A stretch of 64,000 bases of DNA, from positions 1 to 64,000 of the forward strand of contig NZ_ATMI01000056.1 in NCBI RefSeq assembly GCF_000439375.1, written 5' to 3'. The notes beneath the pieces are model-generated. The model ran no database searches, was not told where the DNA came from, and saw only the letters and a list, made by a program, of their open reading frames with translations. The position numbers and the translations under genes were made by a program. Source of the stretch: Tatumella saanichensis. Its GTDB lineage: Bacteria > Pseudomonadota > Gammaproteobacteria > Enterobacterales > Enterobacteriaceae. Positions within the stretch are counted from its first letter, which is position 1, and the number at the start of each line of letters is the position of its first letter. Below, in pieces: positions 54,564-64,000 of this stretch.

Positions 54564-55250
54564 ATGCTCTATGGATATACCGACGTCATTGTAAAAGGCG
54601 CACTGGTCACTATTGAACTGGCATTAAGCTCTGTGGTACTGGCCGTCCTATTAGGGCTTATCGGTGCGGGCGCAAAGTTATCGAAAAGTCGTGTGCTAAA
54701 CACGGTGTTTGGACTCTACACCACTATTATTCGCGGTATCCCGGATCTGGTGCTGATGCTGTTAATTTATTACGGGTTACAGATAGCCCTAAACCAGGTA
54801 ACCGATGCCTTGGGACTAGGGCAAATCGATATCGACCCAATGGCCGCCGGGATCACCACTATCGGTTTTATCTACGGTGCCTATTTTACTGAAACGTTCC
54901 GCGGCGCTTTCCTATCAGTGCCTAAAGGACAGATCGAAGCTGCGACGGCATATGGGATGACCTCATCACAGGTATTCCGTCGGGTTCAGTTCCCATTAAT
55001 GATGCGCTTTGCGCTGCCAGCTATCGGTAACAACTGGCAAGTGATTCTGAAAGCGACGGCACTTGTCTCACTGCTGGGCCTGGAAGATGTAATCAAAGCC
55101 ACTTCGTTGGCCGGCAAAAGTACCTGGCAGCCATTTTATTTCTCATTGGTGGCCGGGGCAATTTATCTGTTTTTTACCACGGTTTCTAATGGTGTGTTGT
55201 GGTGGCTGGAACGCCGCTATTCAGTAGGAGTGAAAAAGGCTGAATTATGA
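54564..55250 (+). CDS. hisQ: histidine ABC transporter permease HisQ
   Basis: 228 residues from the ATG at 54564, with CAGGAAT before it; a TTG three bases upstream is also in frame. About five membrane helices and the EAA loop EAATAYGMTSSQVFRRVQFPLMMRFALP. It pairs with HisM. It overlaps hisM by 4 bases, and hisM is followed by hisP within 17 bases. Confidence 0.96.
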   Translation: MLYGYTDVIVKGALVTIELALSSVVLAVLLGLIGAGAKLSKSRVLNTVFGLYTTIIRGIPDLVLMLLIYYGLQIALNQVTDALGLGQIDIDPMAAGITTIGFIYGAYFTETFRGAFLSVPKGQIEAATAYGMTSSQVFRRVQFPLMMRFALPAIGNNWQVILKATALVSLLGLEDVIKATSLAGKSTWQPFYFSLVAGAIYLFFTTVSNGVLWWLERRYSVGVKKAEL

Positions 55251-55951
55251 TTGATATTCTTCACGACTATTGGAAGTCCTTGTTATGGACCGATGGTTAC
55301 CACTTCACTGGTGTTGCCATCACCCTATGGTTACTAGTGTTGTCAGTGGTGATTGGTGGTGTAATGGCTATCTTCCTAGCAATTGCCCGCGTCTCATCAA
55401 ACCGCTTTATCAGTATGCCGGTGTGGCTGTTTACTTATGTTTTCCGCGGGACGCCGCTGTATGTGCAGTTACTGGTGTTTTATACCGGTATGTATACCCT
55501 GGAAGTGGTTAAAGGTAACGAATTGCTGAATGCTTTCTTTCGCAGTGGTATGAACTGCGCGGTGCTGGCATTCACCCTAAATACCTGCGCCTATACCACC
55601 GAAGTGTTCGCCGGTGCGATCCGCTCGGTACCGCACGGTGAAATTGAAGCGGCCAGAGCTTATGGGTTCTCGACCTTTAAAATGTACCGCTGCATTATTT
55701 TGCCGGCGGCCTTACGTATTGCCTTACCAGCCTACAGCAACGAAGTGATCTTGATGTTGCACTCTACCTCCTTGGCGTTTACTGCCACTGTGCCGGATGT
55801 GCTGAAAGTTGCCCGAGATATCAATGCCGCGACCTATCAGCCGTTTACGGCCTTTGGTATTGCCGCGGTGATCTATCTGGTCATCTCTTATTGCCTGATC
55901 ATGCTGTTCCGCAAGGCGGAACGTCGCTGGTTAACCCATGTTAAATCCTGA
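55247..55951 (+). CDS. hisM: histidine ABC transporter permease HisM
   Basis: 234 residues with about five membrane helices. The EAA loop is [28 protein letters not shown], the contact with HisP. The start ATGATTGATATTCTT overlaps the hisQ stop. It forms the channel with HisQ. Confidence 0.96.
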   Translation: MIDILHDYWKSLLWTDGYHFTGVAITLWLLVLSVVIGGVMAIFLAIARVSSNRFISMPVWLFTYVFRGTPLYVQLLVFYTGMYTLEVVKGNELLNAFFRSGMNCAVLAFTLNTCAYTTEVFAGAIRSVPHGEIEAARAYGFSTFKMYRCIILPAALRIALPAYSNEVILMLHSTSLAFTATVPDVLKVARDINAATYQPFTAFGIAAVIYLVISYCLIMLFRKAERRWLTHVKS

Positions 55952-55968
55952 TCCCGCTGAGTATAACT

Positions 55969-56742
55969 ATGTCTGAATTAAAATTAAGTGTGACAGAACT
56001 TCATAAACACTATGGAGAACATGAAGTTCTTAAAGGGGTTTCGTTACAGGCTGCGGCAGGTGATGTGATCAGTATCATCGGATCGTCTGGGTCTGGGAAA
56101 AGTACCTTCTTACGCTGCATCAACTTCCTCGAAAAACCGAGCGAAGGATCGATTGCCCTGAATAACGAAAATATTAATCTGGTGCGCGATAAAGACGGCC
56201 AGTTGAAAGTGGCTGACAAAGAGCAACTGCGTAAATTGCGTACTCGCCTGACCATGGTATTCCAGCACTTCAACCTATGGAGCCACATGACGGTACTGGA
56301 GAATGTGATGGAAGCCCCAGTACAGGTGTTAGGGGTAAGTAAGCAGGAAGCGCGTGAGCGTGCCATCCGTTATCTGGATAAAGTCGGGATTGATGCCCGT
56401 GCCCGCGAAAAATACCCAGCACACCTGTCCGGTGGTCAGCAGCAGCGTGTATCGATTGCCCGCGCATTAGCGATGGAGCCGGAGGTACTGCTGTTTGATG
56501 AGCCGACGTCGGCACTCGACCCAGAGCTGGTCGGTGAAGTACTGCGCATTATGCAGAAACTGGCGGAAGAAGGGAAAACCATGGTGGTAGTGACCCATGA
56601 AATGGAGTTCGCCCGTCACGTTTCTAACCAAGTGATCTTTCTCCATCAGGGTAAAATCGAGGAACAGGGGGATCCAGAAACGGTGTTCAGTCAGCCGAAA
56701 AGCCCGCGCTTACAGCAGTTCTTGTCCGGTGCGCTGAAGTAA
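55969..56742 (+). CDS. hisP: histidine ABC transporter ATPase HisP
   Basis: 257 residues. Walker [10 protein letters not shown] at 38-46, signature [15 protein letters not shown], Walker [15 protein letters not shown], and H-loop [22 protein letters not shown], all typical of polar amino acid ATPases and of HisP. It energises HisQM uptake. No terminator with a T tract was found right after it. Confidence 0.97.
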   Translation: MSELKLSVTELHKHYGEHEVLKGVSLQAAAGDVISIIGSSGSGKSTFLRCINFLEKPSEGSIALNNENINLVRDKDGQLKVADKEQLRKLRTRLTMVFQHFNLWSHMTVLENVMEAPVQVLGVSKQEARERAIRYLDKVGIDARAREKYPAHLSGGQQQRVSIARALAMEPEVLLFDEPTSALDPELVGEVLRIMQKLAEEGKTMVVVTHEMEFARHVSNQVIFLHQGKIEEQGDPETVFSQPKSPRLQQFLSGALK

Positions 56743-56988
56743 TGGATTTGCCGGGCAGGGCTGTATTGTGGTGGAGCGCAAGCTCACTTTCCGGACTCAC
56801 TTACGCTGTCTGAAACCTGTGAGGCTAGGGACTAGCAGGGAGGCGTGTGCCGTTTAGCGAAACCAATGCCAGTCAGGTTAACGAAAAATGTGGCTTAAGC
56901 CATTATTTAACACTAACTTAACGCCCGGAGTTGTCGTTGTCTGCTAGAATCGAATTTTCCGGGTATCTGCGAGATAAAAGGGTTACAG

Positions 56989-57534
56989 ATGGTGGAGCAA
57001 GTTCCTGAAAACGATATCGAATGGGTTGATATTGTGAATGAAGATGATGAAGTCATTAAGACGGCCAGTCGTGCGGAAATGCGCGCTGAATGTCTTCGTC
57101 ATCGAGCAACCTATATCGTGGTGCATGATGGAATGGGAAATATTTTGGTGCAACGGCGTACTGATACCAAGGACTTTATGCCAGGCAAGTTGGATGCTAC
57201 TGCTGGCGGAGTGGTCCAAAGCGGCGAAGATATTCTGACTTCAGCCAGACGTGAAGCCGAAGAAGAGCTAGGGATTGCCGGAGTGCCATTGGCGGAACAC
57301 GGTAAATTCTACTTTGAGGATAGTCACTGCCGAGTATGGGGGGGATTATTCAGCTGTGTCTGCCATGGGCCTTTTGCTATGCAGGAGAGTGAGATCGCGG
57401 AAATTTTCTGGATGACACCGGAAGAGATCACCGTGCGTTGTGATGAGTTTACCGATGATTCACTGAAAGCACTGTCGTTGTGGATGAGCCGTAACAGCGA
57501 GGGGCGTCGTGCCTCGGATGAGTTACACGGCTAA
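56989..57534 (+). CDS. yfcD: YfcD, Nudix hydrolase
   Basis: 181 residues. The Nudix box is complete: [24 protein letters not shown] fits G-x5-E-x7-R-E-U-x-E-E-x-G-U. The IDI-like start ([35 protein letters not shown]) matches E. coli YfcD (180 residues). Substrate unknown. The intervening E. coli genes between hisP and yfcD (yfcH, folX, yfcG, yfcF, yfcE) are absent. It converges with pta. Confidence 0.94.
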   Translation: MVEQVPENDIEWVDIVNEDDEVIKTASRAEMRAECLRHRATYIVVHDGMGNILVQRRTDTKDFMPGKLDATAGGVVQSGEDILTSARREAEEELGIAGVPLAEHGKFYFEDSHCRVWGGLFSCVCHGPFAMQESEIAEIFWMTPEEITVRCDEFTDDSLKALSLWMSRNSEGRRASDELHG

Positions 57535-57547
57535 CAACGTTCTTATA

Positions 57548-57577
57548 TCACGGCAGGCCACAGGTGGCCTGCCGTGA
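57548..57577. terminator. hairpin between yfcD and pta
   Basis: The 13-base-pair stem TCACGGCAGGCCA/TGGCCTGCCGTGA (57548-57560 with 57565-57577) has a CAGG loop, in the convergent gap. No T run on either side; probably still ends both transcripts. Confidence 0.65.
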
Positions 57578-57580
57578 TCA

Positions 57581-59731
57581 TTACTGCTTACCTTCCGCCT
57601 GTTCAGACTGGATCGCAGTCAGTGCAATCGTGTAGATAATATCATCCACTAATGCACCGCGTGAGAGATCGTTGACCGGCTTACGCATCCCCTGCAGCAT
57701 CGGACCGATAGACACCAGATTAGCTGATCGTTGTACCGCTTTGTAGGTGGTATTACCAGTGTTGAGGTCGGGGAAAATAAACACGGTGGCACGTCCGGCT
57801 ACCGCGGAATTCGGGGCCTTTGACTTAGCCACATCCTCCATAATCGCCGCATCGTACTGCAGCGGACCGTCAATAATCAGATCAGGACGTTTTTCTTGCG
57901 CCAACCGAGTGGCTTCACGTACTTTCTCGACATCGGTCCCCGCACCAGAATTGCCAGTGGAGTAAGAGATCATCGCTACCCGTGGTTCAATACCGAACGC
58001 TTTCGCCGAGTCAGCAGACTGAATGGCAATTTCTGCCAGTTGCTCTGCATTCGGGTCTGGGTTTATCGCACAGTCACCGTACACCAGTACTTGCTCTGGC
58101 AGCAGCATAAAGAATACCGATGATACCAGTGAGCTGTCAGGCGCGGTTTTGATCAGCTGCAAAGGCGGACGAATGGTGTTAGCGGTGGTATGCACTGCAC
58201 CAGATACCAAGCCGTCGACTTCGCCTTTCTCTAACATCAGGGTTCCCAGCACCACATTGTCTTCCAGTTGTTCTCTGGCGACAATATCGGTCATTCCTTT
58301 GTTTTTGCGCAGTTCGACCAAGCGGGGAACATAGTTCTCGCGAACCTGTTTCGGGTCGATGATATCAATGCCATCACCAAGCGTCACTTCCTGAGTGGCA
58401 GCCACCCGATGGATCTCGCTGGGATCTCCGATCAGCACACAACGGGCGATGCCCTTGGCCGCACAGATAGCTGCCGCTTTAACGGTACGGGGTTCATCCC
58501 CCTCAGGTAATACGATGCGTTTTGCTGCCTGACGGGCTAACTCAGTCAGTTGGTAACGGAACGCCGGCGGTGATAGCAGACGATTACCGGCGACGGCAGT
58601 CCCCAGAGAATCGATCCACTCACGGTTGATATGGCCTGCCACAAACTCTTGGATTTTCTCAATCCGTAGTGTGTCGTCTATCGGTACTTCTAGGTTGAAG
58701 CTTTGCAGATTGAGTGAGGTCTGCCACGTGTTCGTGTTCACCGTAAACACCGGCAGGCCGGTTTGTAGTGCACGGGCACACAACTGACGGGTCGCAGGGT
58801 CAATTTCGTAGCCTCCGGTAAGCAGGATAGCCCCAATTTCAGTGCCATTCATCGCTGCCAGGCAGGCCGATATCAGTACTTCTGGGCGATCCGCAGAGGT
58901 AACCAGTAAAGAGCCTGGACGGAACAGATCCAGCATATGCGGCAGGCTACGGGCGCAGAAAGTCACCGAACGGATACGACGGGTGGCTATATCCCCTTCA
59001 TTGATGATTTCTGCATTCAGATGACGGCACATATCAATAGCACGGGTCGCAATCAACTCTGGCTCCCAGGGAATGGCGCCAAGGACCGGCAGCGGGCTAC
59101 AGGCAAGCAGTTGTTCACTGTTCAGTGAGGCACAGGTCGACTCTGGGGCATTTTCAAAAATTTCTGACAGATCAGGGCGGGTGCGGCCCTGCTCGTCGAG
59201 AGGGGCATGCAGTTTATTGAAGATGATACCGCGAATATTTTTGTTCTTTTTGCCACCGAAACTGCTCTGCACTATCTCGATACGCTCCTTAAGCTGAGCC
59301 GGAGACTCCTGTCCCGGAGACATCACAAAGATGATTTCGGCATTCAGCGTGCGGGCGATCTCATAGTTAAGCGTATTGGCAAACTCATGCTTACGGGTCG
59401 GCACCAGACCTTCGACAAGGACGACATCCGCCTCGCCTTGCTGGCCATGAAAGTGTGAGAGGATCTCTTCCATCAGCACATCTTGCTGGTCACTGCCGAG
59501 CAGGTTTTCCACGTAAGACATCGGCAGGGAGTCCGCCACGGAAATGCCTGATGTATGACGGACAATGGCGGTGGTATGGTCATCAGCATCCGTGTTTAAA
59601 CGGGGTTGGGCGATGGGTTTAAAGATGCGAAGACGCATACCTTTACGTTCCATCGCACGGAGAACACCCAGGCTGACACTGGTCAGTCCGACACTGGTGC
59701 CGGCAGGAATGAGCATAATGGTACGGGACAC
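57581..59731 (-). CDS. pta: phosphate acetyltransferase Pta
   Basis: 716 residues (E. coli 714). An N-terminal P-loop-like domain starts [25 protein letters not shown], a DRTGG domain follows, and the C-terminal PTA_PTB catalytic domain (~390-716) holds [20 protein letters not shown] and [19 protein letters not shown]. It converts acetyl-CoA to acetyl phosphate. With AckA it drives acetate overflow and acetate use. It follows ackA on the minus strand; a hairpin lies in the 66-base gap. Confidence 0.98.
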   Translation of the reverse strand: MSRTIMLIPAGTSVGLTSVSLGVLRAMERKGMRLRIFKPIAQPRLNTDADDHTTAIVRHTSGISVADSLPMSYVENLLGSDQQDVLMEEILSHFHGQQGEADVVLVEGLVPTRKHEFANTLNYEIARTLNAEIIFVMSPGQESPAQLKERIEIVQSSFGGKKNKNIRGIIFNKLHAPLDEQGRTRPDLSEIFENAPESTCASLNSEQLLACSPLPVLGAIPWEPELIATRAIDMCRHLNAEIINEGDIATRRIRSVTFCARSLPHMLDLFRPGSLLVTSADRPEVLISACLAAMNGTEIGAILLTGGYEIDPATRQLCARALQTGLPVFTVNTNTWQTSLNLQSFNLEVPIDDTLRIEKIQEFVAGHINREWIDSLGTAVAGNRLLSPPAFRYQLTELARQAAKRIVLPEGDEPRTVKAAAICAAKGIARCVLIGDPSEIHRVAATQEVTLGDGIDIIDPKQVRENYVPRLVELRKNKGMTDIVAREQLEDNVVLGTLMLEKGEVDGLVSGAVHTTANTIRPPLQLIKTAPDSSLVSSVFFMLLPEQVLVYGDCAINPDPNAEQLAEIAIQSADSAKAFGIEPRVAMISYSTGNSGAGTDVEKVREATRLAQEKRPDLIIDGPLQYDAAIMEDVAKSKAPNSAVAGRATVFIFPDLNTGNTTYKAVQRSANLVSIGPMLQGMRKPVNDLSRGALVDDIIYTIALTAIQSEQAEGKQ

Positions 59732-59766
59732 TTTCGACCTCTCTGCTGTATTAGGGTCTTAGAAAA

Positions 59767-59788
59767 ATACCGCCACAGTGGGCGGTAT
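59767..59788 (-). terminator. terminator-like hairpin between ackA and pta
   Basis: On the minus strand ATACCGCC/GGCGGTAT (59767-59774 with 59781-59788) is followed by TTTTTCTAA. This is a fair intrinsic terminator inside the operon and would lower pta relative to ackA unless pta has its own promoter. Confidence 0.65.
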
Positions 59789-59797
59789 CAGTGAAAA

Positions 59798-61000
59798 TTA
59801 GGCGGTGAGTTTCGCTGCATCACGGGCAATCACCAGCTCCTCATTGGTCGGGATCACCATCACTGGGCGGGTTCCTTCGGCATTGATAAAGCCAGCCTGA
59901 CCGAAACGGGCCTCGAGGTTACGGTCATGATCGATACTGAAATTGAGCAGCCCCAGTTTCTGCATGGTCAGCTGTCGTACTGTGGCTGCGTTTTCGCCGA
60001 TACCGCCAGTAAAGATGACCGCATCCAGGCGGCCTTCCATCAGAGAAGTGTAAGCGCCAATATATTTGGCCAGACGGTGGCAGAAAACATCCATCGCGCG
60101 GCGAGCTTCATCCAGTTGCGGGTAGTTTTCCTCAACATAGCGGAAATCATTGGTGATACCGGTCAGACCCAGCAGCCCTGACTCTTTTGTCAGCATGCGA
60201 TTGATCTCATCGGTGGTCATTCCCAGGCTGTCATGCAGGAAGAAGATAATCGCTGGGTCAATATCACCGCTGCGAGTCCCCATAACCAGACCTTCCAGCG
60301 GGGTCAGGCCCATGGAGGTGTCGACACATTCACCGTTACGAATAGCCGCCACCGAACCACCATTACCCAGATGACAGGTAATCACATTGAGGGTCTCTAC
60401 CGGCTTATCCAGCATTTTGGCCGCTTCACGGGAAACGTAGTAGTGGCTGGTACCGTGGGCACCGTAACGGCGGACACCATGCTGTTGATACAGGTTATAG
60501 GGCAGGGCATACAGGTAAGAGGCCTCCGGCATCGTTTGGTGGAAAGCCGTATCGAACACCGCGACATTTTTATTTTTAAGATGCGGGAAGTTTTTTAAGG
60601 CTTCTTCGATGCCGATCAGGTGAGCGGGGTTATGCAGTGGGGCAAAACAGGATGCCGCGGTGATTTTATCAATCACCGACTGATCAATAATCACCGAGCG
60701 GGTCAGGGTTTCACCGCCATGGACAATTCGGTGGCCGATGGCGACGATCTGTTGGGATAATGCTGGTTGTTGCGGCAGGATATGCGTGACAATAAAGTTC
60801 AGCGCTTCGCTATGTGCAGCCCCGGCACCTAGCGCAGCCTCCTGCTTGCCGCTCTCCTGTTTCCATTTGATGCGTGCCTCGGGCAGATTAAAGCATTCTG
60901 CCAGACCGGAAAGATATTCATCACCGTTTTCCGGGTTTATGATGGCAAACTTAAGAGAAGAACTGCCGCAGTTGAGAACCAGGACTAACTTACTCGACAT
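59798..61000 (-). CDS. ackA: acetate kinase AckA
   Basis: 400 residues, as in E. coli. ASKHA-fold motifs: [13 protein letters not shown] (7-19), [30 protein letters not shown] and [20 protein letters not shown]. It transfers phosphate between acetyl phosphate and ADP. It precedes pta on the minus strand, and diverges from yfbV across 309 bases. Confidence 0.98.
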   Translation of the reverse strand: MSSKLVLVLNCGSSSLKFAIINPENGDEYLSGLAECFNLPEARIKWKQESGKQEAALGAGAAHSEALNFIVTHILPQQPALSQQIVAIGHRIVHGGETLTRSVIIDQSVIDKITAASCFAPLHNPAHLIGIEEALKNFPHLKNKNVAVFDTAFHQTMPEASYLYALPYNLYQQHGVRRYGAHGTSHYYVSREAAKMLDKPVETLNVITCHLGNGGSVAAIRNGECVDTSMGLTPLEGLVMGTRSGDIDPAIIFFLHDSLGMTTDEINRMLTKESGLLGLTGITNDFRYVEENYPQLDEARRAMDVFCHRLAKYIGAYTSLMEGRLDAVIFTGGIGENAATVRQLTMQKLGLLNFSIDHDRNLEARFGQAGFINAEGTRPVMVIPTNEELVIARDAAKLTA

Positions 61001-61309
61001 GGAAGCACCTATTTGTTTAAAGTGGCGATGAAAGATATTTTCAGACGCCAGCTAATGTAACCTATCGAAGCTGACAGAGGCAGGGTAAACCAGTCTGACT
61101 GGTTAAAATATTGTCCCTACTCAAATAAAAGAGTTATTTTTACATAATATTTTGAGTTTCTCAGGCATTCTGGACCGTTTTCGCACGGACAGAGTGTATC
61201 GTATCGGTTACTGGAAAGTCTGTGTTATTGAAAATCCTGCGAAATTTTATCTCATCTGCGGTTCGGGTTACCATAACGCACTGTCAGTCTATAAAGAAGT
61301 GAGGAAACC
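61001..61309. other. ackA-yfbV divergent regulatory region
   Basis: 309 bases without a gene. It includes the perfect inverted repeat AACCAGT/ACTGGTT around CTG (61088-61104) and a following AT-rich stretch (61105-61160). It should hold ackA and yfbV promoters; no FNR or ArcA site was recognised with confidence. Confidence 0.5.
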
Positions 61310-61759
61310 ATGAGCTCATCAGGTAATGTCAGCTGGATCGGTGTGTTGAAGCGCGGACAGCATTACATGGAGACCTGGCCGGACGATAAACGTCTTAGCC
61401 CGGTGTTCCCCGAGCAACGTATCCGTAAGGCGGTACGTTTTGGTGTCCGCTTTATGCCACCGCTGGCGGTCTTCACCCTCTGCTGGCAGATAGCCCTGCA
61501 TGCACAGCTTGGGCCGGCAGTGGCTAGTGCGCTATTTGCCTGCAGCTTACCGGTGCAGGGACTGTGGTGGATGGGTAAACGTTCATTGAAGCCCTTACCC
61601 CCGGCGTTGCTAAAGTGGTATCACTCACTGCGGGAAAAACTGGAACAGGCAGGACAACCGACGGCGCTGCCGGAAGGGACACCGACCTATCAGTCACTGG
61701 CGGATCTGTTAAAACGAGCCTTTCGTCAATTGGATAAGGCCTTCCTTGATGATCTCTAA
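61310..61759 (+). CDS. yfbV: YfbV, UPF0208 (DUF412) membrane protein
   Basis: 149 residues, as E. coli YfbV (151). Conserved start [44 protein letters not shown], two membrane helices (~45-65 and ~70-90), and a helical C terminus with [14 protein letters not shown] and [19 protein letters not shown]. In E. coli it contributes to keeping the Ter and Left macrodomains apart. GAGGAAACC precedes the ATG. Confidence 0.95.
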   Translation: MSSSGNVSWIGVLKRGQHYMETWPDDKRLSPVFPEQRIRKAVRFGVRFMPPLAVFTLCWQIALHAQLGPAVASALFACSLPVQGLWWMGKRSLKPLPPALLKWYHSLREKLEQAGQPTALPEGTPTYQSLADLLKRAFRQLDKAFLDDL

Positions 61760-61798
61760 GCAGGGAGCCAGACGACTCCCCGCATGAGTATGAGGCGG

Positions 61799-62407
61799 TT
61801 ATTCTTCGGGATAGCCGCTGATCTTATCTAAGGTCGTGCTGCAACTAGCACAAAACACCTCCATAAAATCATTCACTTCCGGCATATTCTGACGCAGTTC
61901 AGCTATTTTTTCTTCGAGCCCCTGCTTCACATGTACAAATTCGTCGTTGCGAAAGCGCAGTTCATTGAGTGCCTTAATGTAGGCAGAAAGAATATCGGCC
62001 GCTTTGACAATCGCCTTGTAGCGCGGGTCGACATTTTCTTGGATGACCAGATCGGAAAAGGCATCGCGCAAATCTTCCGGTAAGGTTTTCAGACACTCTT
62101 GTTCCGCCAAGGTCTCTAACTGCTTAAAGGCTCGGGTAAACTGCGGATTATGATATTTGGTCTTCGAGTTAATATCTTGGAGCTTGGTTTCCGATACTTC
62201 ATGATAGAGGGCGATGACCGCTGCGCGTTCCGGATCCAGCGGATTGTCATAGCGGCGATTGCCAATCACTGTCAGTAAATGGGCAATAACCGCTACTTGA
62301 TGGCTATGTTCGGCGATATTTTCTTCCTGTACGCAGTGCATGAGTGCCCAACGTTTGATCAGGGGCATCCGGGTGATCCAAGCCATAAAGGTACTTTGCT
62401 TTTTCAT
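61799..62407 (-). CDS. yfbR: YfbR-like HD-domain 5'-deoxynucleotidase (variant HD motif)
   Basis: 202 residues, the size of E. coli YfbR (199), in the same place next to alaA. H34 (AEHSHQVA) and D138 (KAADILSAY) keep the metal ligands, but the HD doublet is H69-E70 (LYHEVSET) and the substrate loop GDLPTPVKY is replaced by QDINSKTKY. E73 and D78 line up with the catalytic acids. It would normally hydrolyse dNMPs to deoxynucleosides. The altered metal site and loop suggest changed activity or a replaced paralogue. Confidence 0.85.
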   Translation of the reverse strand: MKKQSTFMAWITRMPLIKRWALMHCVQEENIAEHSHQVAVIAHLLTVIGNRRYDNPLDPERAAVIALYHEVSETKLQDINSKTKYHNPQFTRAFKQLETLAEQECLKTLPEDLRDAFSDLVIQENVDPRYKAIVKAADILSAYIKALNELRFRNDEFVHVKQGLEEKIAELRQNMPEVNDFMEVFCASCSTTLDKISGYPEE

Positions 62408-62521
62408 AGAGGTTTCTCTGGCGGAAAATCAGTAGACGGGAGGATAAGGCTAGCCTGTTTGTGTTGTGGCGGTGGGAGGATTCTGCTGGCCAGTTCGCCT
62501 AAGCGAACCGGCCAGTCGGGG

Positions 62522-63739
62522 TCACTGGTGATAATGCTCCAGGAAACGGCCAAATTTGCCAATAGCCTGTTCCAGCTCATCTGCCCGCGGCAGGGTTACA
62601 ATGCGCACATGGTCAGGGTAGGGCCAGTTAAAGGCGGAACCCTGTACCAGCAGCACTTTTTCTTGCAGCAGAAAGTCGAGGACCATTTTCTGGTCATCGT
62701 GCAGATTAAACTTTTTCGGGTCAATACGTGGGAACATATACAGGGCACCGTCTGGCTTGACGCAACTTACCCCAGGAATATCATTGATCATTTCCCAAGC
62801 ACGGTTACGTTGCTCATACAGTCGGCCGCCAGGTACGATAAACTCACTGATACTTTGATAGCCACCGAGCGCAGTCTGGATAGCGTGCTGGGCCGGGACG
62901 TTGGCACATAGCCGCATCGACGCCAGCATCTCCAGCCCCTCAATATAGCCTTTGGCGTGTTTTTTCGGTCCGTTGAGTACCATCCAACCCTGACGGAAAC
63001 CTGCGACGCGATAGGTTTTAGACAGTCCGTTAAAAGTGACGGTCAGCAGATCCGGTGCTAAGGCGGCAATCGAGTGGTGCTGGGCGGCATCATAGAGGAT
63101 CTTGTCATAGATCTCATCGGCGAAAATGATCAGGTTATGCTGACGAGCGATTTCTACCACTTCCAACAGCAGCTCTTTGCTGTAAACCGCGCCGGTCGGA
63201 TTATTCGGGTTGATGATCACAATGCCGCGGGTACGCGGGGTGATTTTGGCGCGGATATCATCCAAGTCCGGGAACCAACCCGCGGACTCATCGCACATAT
63301 AATGAACGGCTTTGCCACTGGATAATGAGACGGATGCGGTCCATAACGGATAGTCCGGAGCCGGAACCAGCATTTCATCACCGGTATTGAGCAGCGCTTG
63401 CATCGACTGGACGATCAGTTCAGACACACCGTTTCCGATATAAATATCTTCGACGGTTACGTCGCGCATACCCCGTTCTTGATAGTGCTGCATAATGGCT
63501 TTACGCGCAGAGTAAAGGCCTTTTGAGTCGCTATAACCCTGCGAGGTAGGTAGGTTTTTGATCACATCAACCAAGATCTCATCCGGCGCTTCGAAGCCGA
63601 ATGGAGCAGGGTTACCAATATTCAGTTTGAGAACCTTGTTGCCTTCTTCTTCGAGACGTTTTGCTTCCTTGAGCACCGGACCGCGGATGTCGTAGCAAAC
63701 ATTATCGAGTTTTGCGGATTTTTCAATTTTAATAGTCAT
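62522..63739 (-). CDS. alaA: glutamate-pyruvate aminotransferase AlaA
   Basis: 405 residues from the ATG at 63739, as in E. coli; an in-frame ATG at 63745 lies only 2 bases from the AAGG, which suits the later start. Class I aminotransferase: NIGNPAPFGFEAPDEI, NPNNPTGAVYSKELL, FADEIYDKILYD and the PLP lysine in NGLSKTYRVAGFRQGW, with R in PDHVRIVTLPR. It makes alanine from pyruvate. Sequence agreement with E. coli is very high by eye. Confidence 0.97.
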   Translation of the reverse strand: MTIKIEKSAKLDNVCYDIRGPVLKEAKRLEEEGNKVLKLNIGNPAPFGFEAPDEILVDVIKNLPTSQGYSDSKGLYSARKAIMQHYQERGMRDVTVEDIYIGNGVSELIVQSMQALLNTGDEMLVPAPDYPLWTASVSLSSGKAVHYMCDESAGWFPDLDDIRAKITPRTRGIVIINPNNPTGAVYSKELLLEVVEIARQHNLIIFADEIYDKILYDAAQHHSIAALAPDLLTVTFNGLSKTYRVAGFRQGWMVLNGPKKHAKGYIEGLEMLASMRLCANVPAQHAIQTALGGYQSISEFIVPGGRLYEQRNRAWEMINDIPGVSCVKPDGALYMFPRIDPKKFNLHDDQKMVLDFLLQEKVLLVQGSAFNWPYPDHVRIVTLPRADELEQAIGKFGRFLEHYHQ

Positions 63740-64000
63740 TATCATCGCCTTGCTTAACAGATATCCGTGTCTATGCCCGGAGGTCAGACCTATAAATGTA
63801 CTCTTCTGATACGCCCAAAAGAAGGGGAAAGGTAATTTTTAGCGTATTGTTAAGATTAACAGAGATGGTAACGATGTTATATATTAACCATGATTTATTT
63901 ATTAGCTACATTATCTATAAGATGTTATGTATTTAGTGTTTTATATTGTTGCTTGCCATGTAATTCATGTGACTGATTAAGTTCGTATAAAAAATGAACC
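63740..64000. other. AT-rich region upstream of alaA
   Basis: 261 bases up to the window edge. From ~63840 it is very AT-rich with TTATTTATTAGC-like runs, the type bound by H-NS. In E. coli lrhA lies beyond. A short palindrome AGGTCAGACCT is at 63781-63791. No gene seen. Confidence 0.5.

Noticed and set aside
61105-61160. Possible FNR or ArcA site upstream of ackA
   Set aside because: The AT-rich stretch has no good TTGAT-N4-ATCAA or ArcA direct-repeat match.

Overview
The window reads as a chromosome segment of a gamma-proteobacterium of the order Enterobacterales. From yfdC to alaA it follows, in the same relative order, the Escherichia coli 50-53 min region: yfdC, mlaA, yfcZ, sixA, smrB, prmB, aroC, mepA, yfcA, epmC, yfcL, mnmC, fabB, yfcJ, flk, pdxB, usg, truA, dedA, accD, folC, dedD, cvpA, purF, ubiX, hisJQMP, yfcD, pta, ackA, yfbV, yfbR, alaA. 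Many proteins keep E. coli lengths and active-site numbering. The gaps and insertions point away from E. coli itself. fadL and fadIJ are missing from their usual slots, a ccm cluster lies between yfdC and mlaA, and a MocR/rhodanese pair lies between yfcJ and flk. An Erwiniaceae-like genome such as Tatumella or Pantoea is my best guess, with low confidence.

Region 1 (1-16328) is the right end of a podovirus-type prophage. In order it carries a capsid accessory protein with an Ig-like domain (cut by the window edge), a head-tail adaptor, a nozzle protein, five internal/ejection proteins (one with a muramidase-like domain), an AT-rich membrane moron, a 1348-residue tailspike with an S74 self-cleaving chaperone, and a 97-residue UmuD-like protein. 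It ends at an 18-base copy of the 3' end of tRNA-Arg(CCU) (argW), which I read as attR. No integrase, lysis, packaging or repressor gene is visible; those must lie to the left.

Region 2 (16329-19508) holds a divergent EamA exporter/Lrp-type regulator pair with an operator-like inverted repeat, then yfdC. Region 3 (19509-26471) is a complete System I cytochrome c maturation operon, ccmABCDEFGHI, with ccmH and ccmI as separate genes. Region 4 (26505-39369) covers mlaA to yfcJ. It includes the prmB-aroC-mepA-yfcA-epmC-yfcL run and a fabB promoter with FabR-like and FadR-like sites.

Region 5 (39342-44686) is where synteny is interrupted: a MocR regulator and a rhodanese diverge across a direct repeat, flk is retained, and an EamA transporter precedes pdxB. 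Region 6 (44763-56742) is the usg-truA-dedA-accD-folC-dedD run, the PurR-controlled cvpA-purF-ubiX run and the histidine/basic amino acid ABC transporter. Region 7 (56989-64000) has yfcD, the acetate pathway pta/ackA on the minus strand, yfbV, a variant yfbR and alaA. No rRNA gene, intact tRNA gene, insertion sequence or CRISPR array was found.
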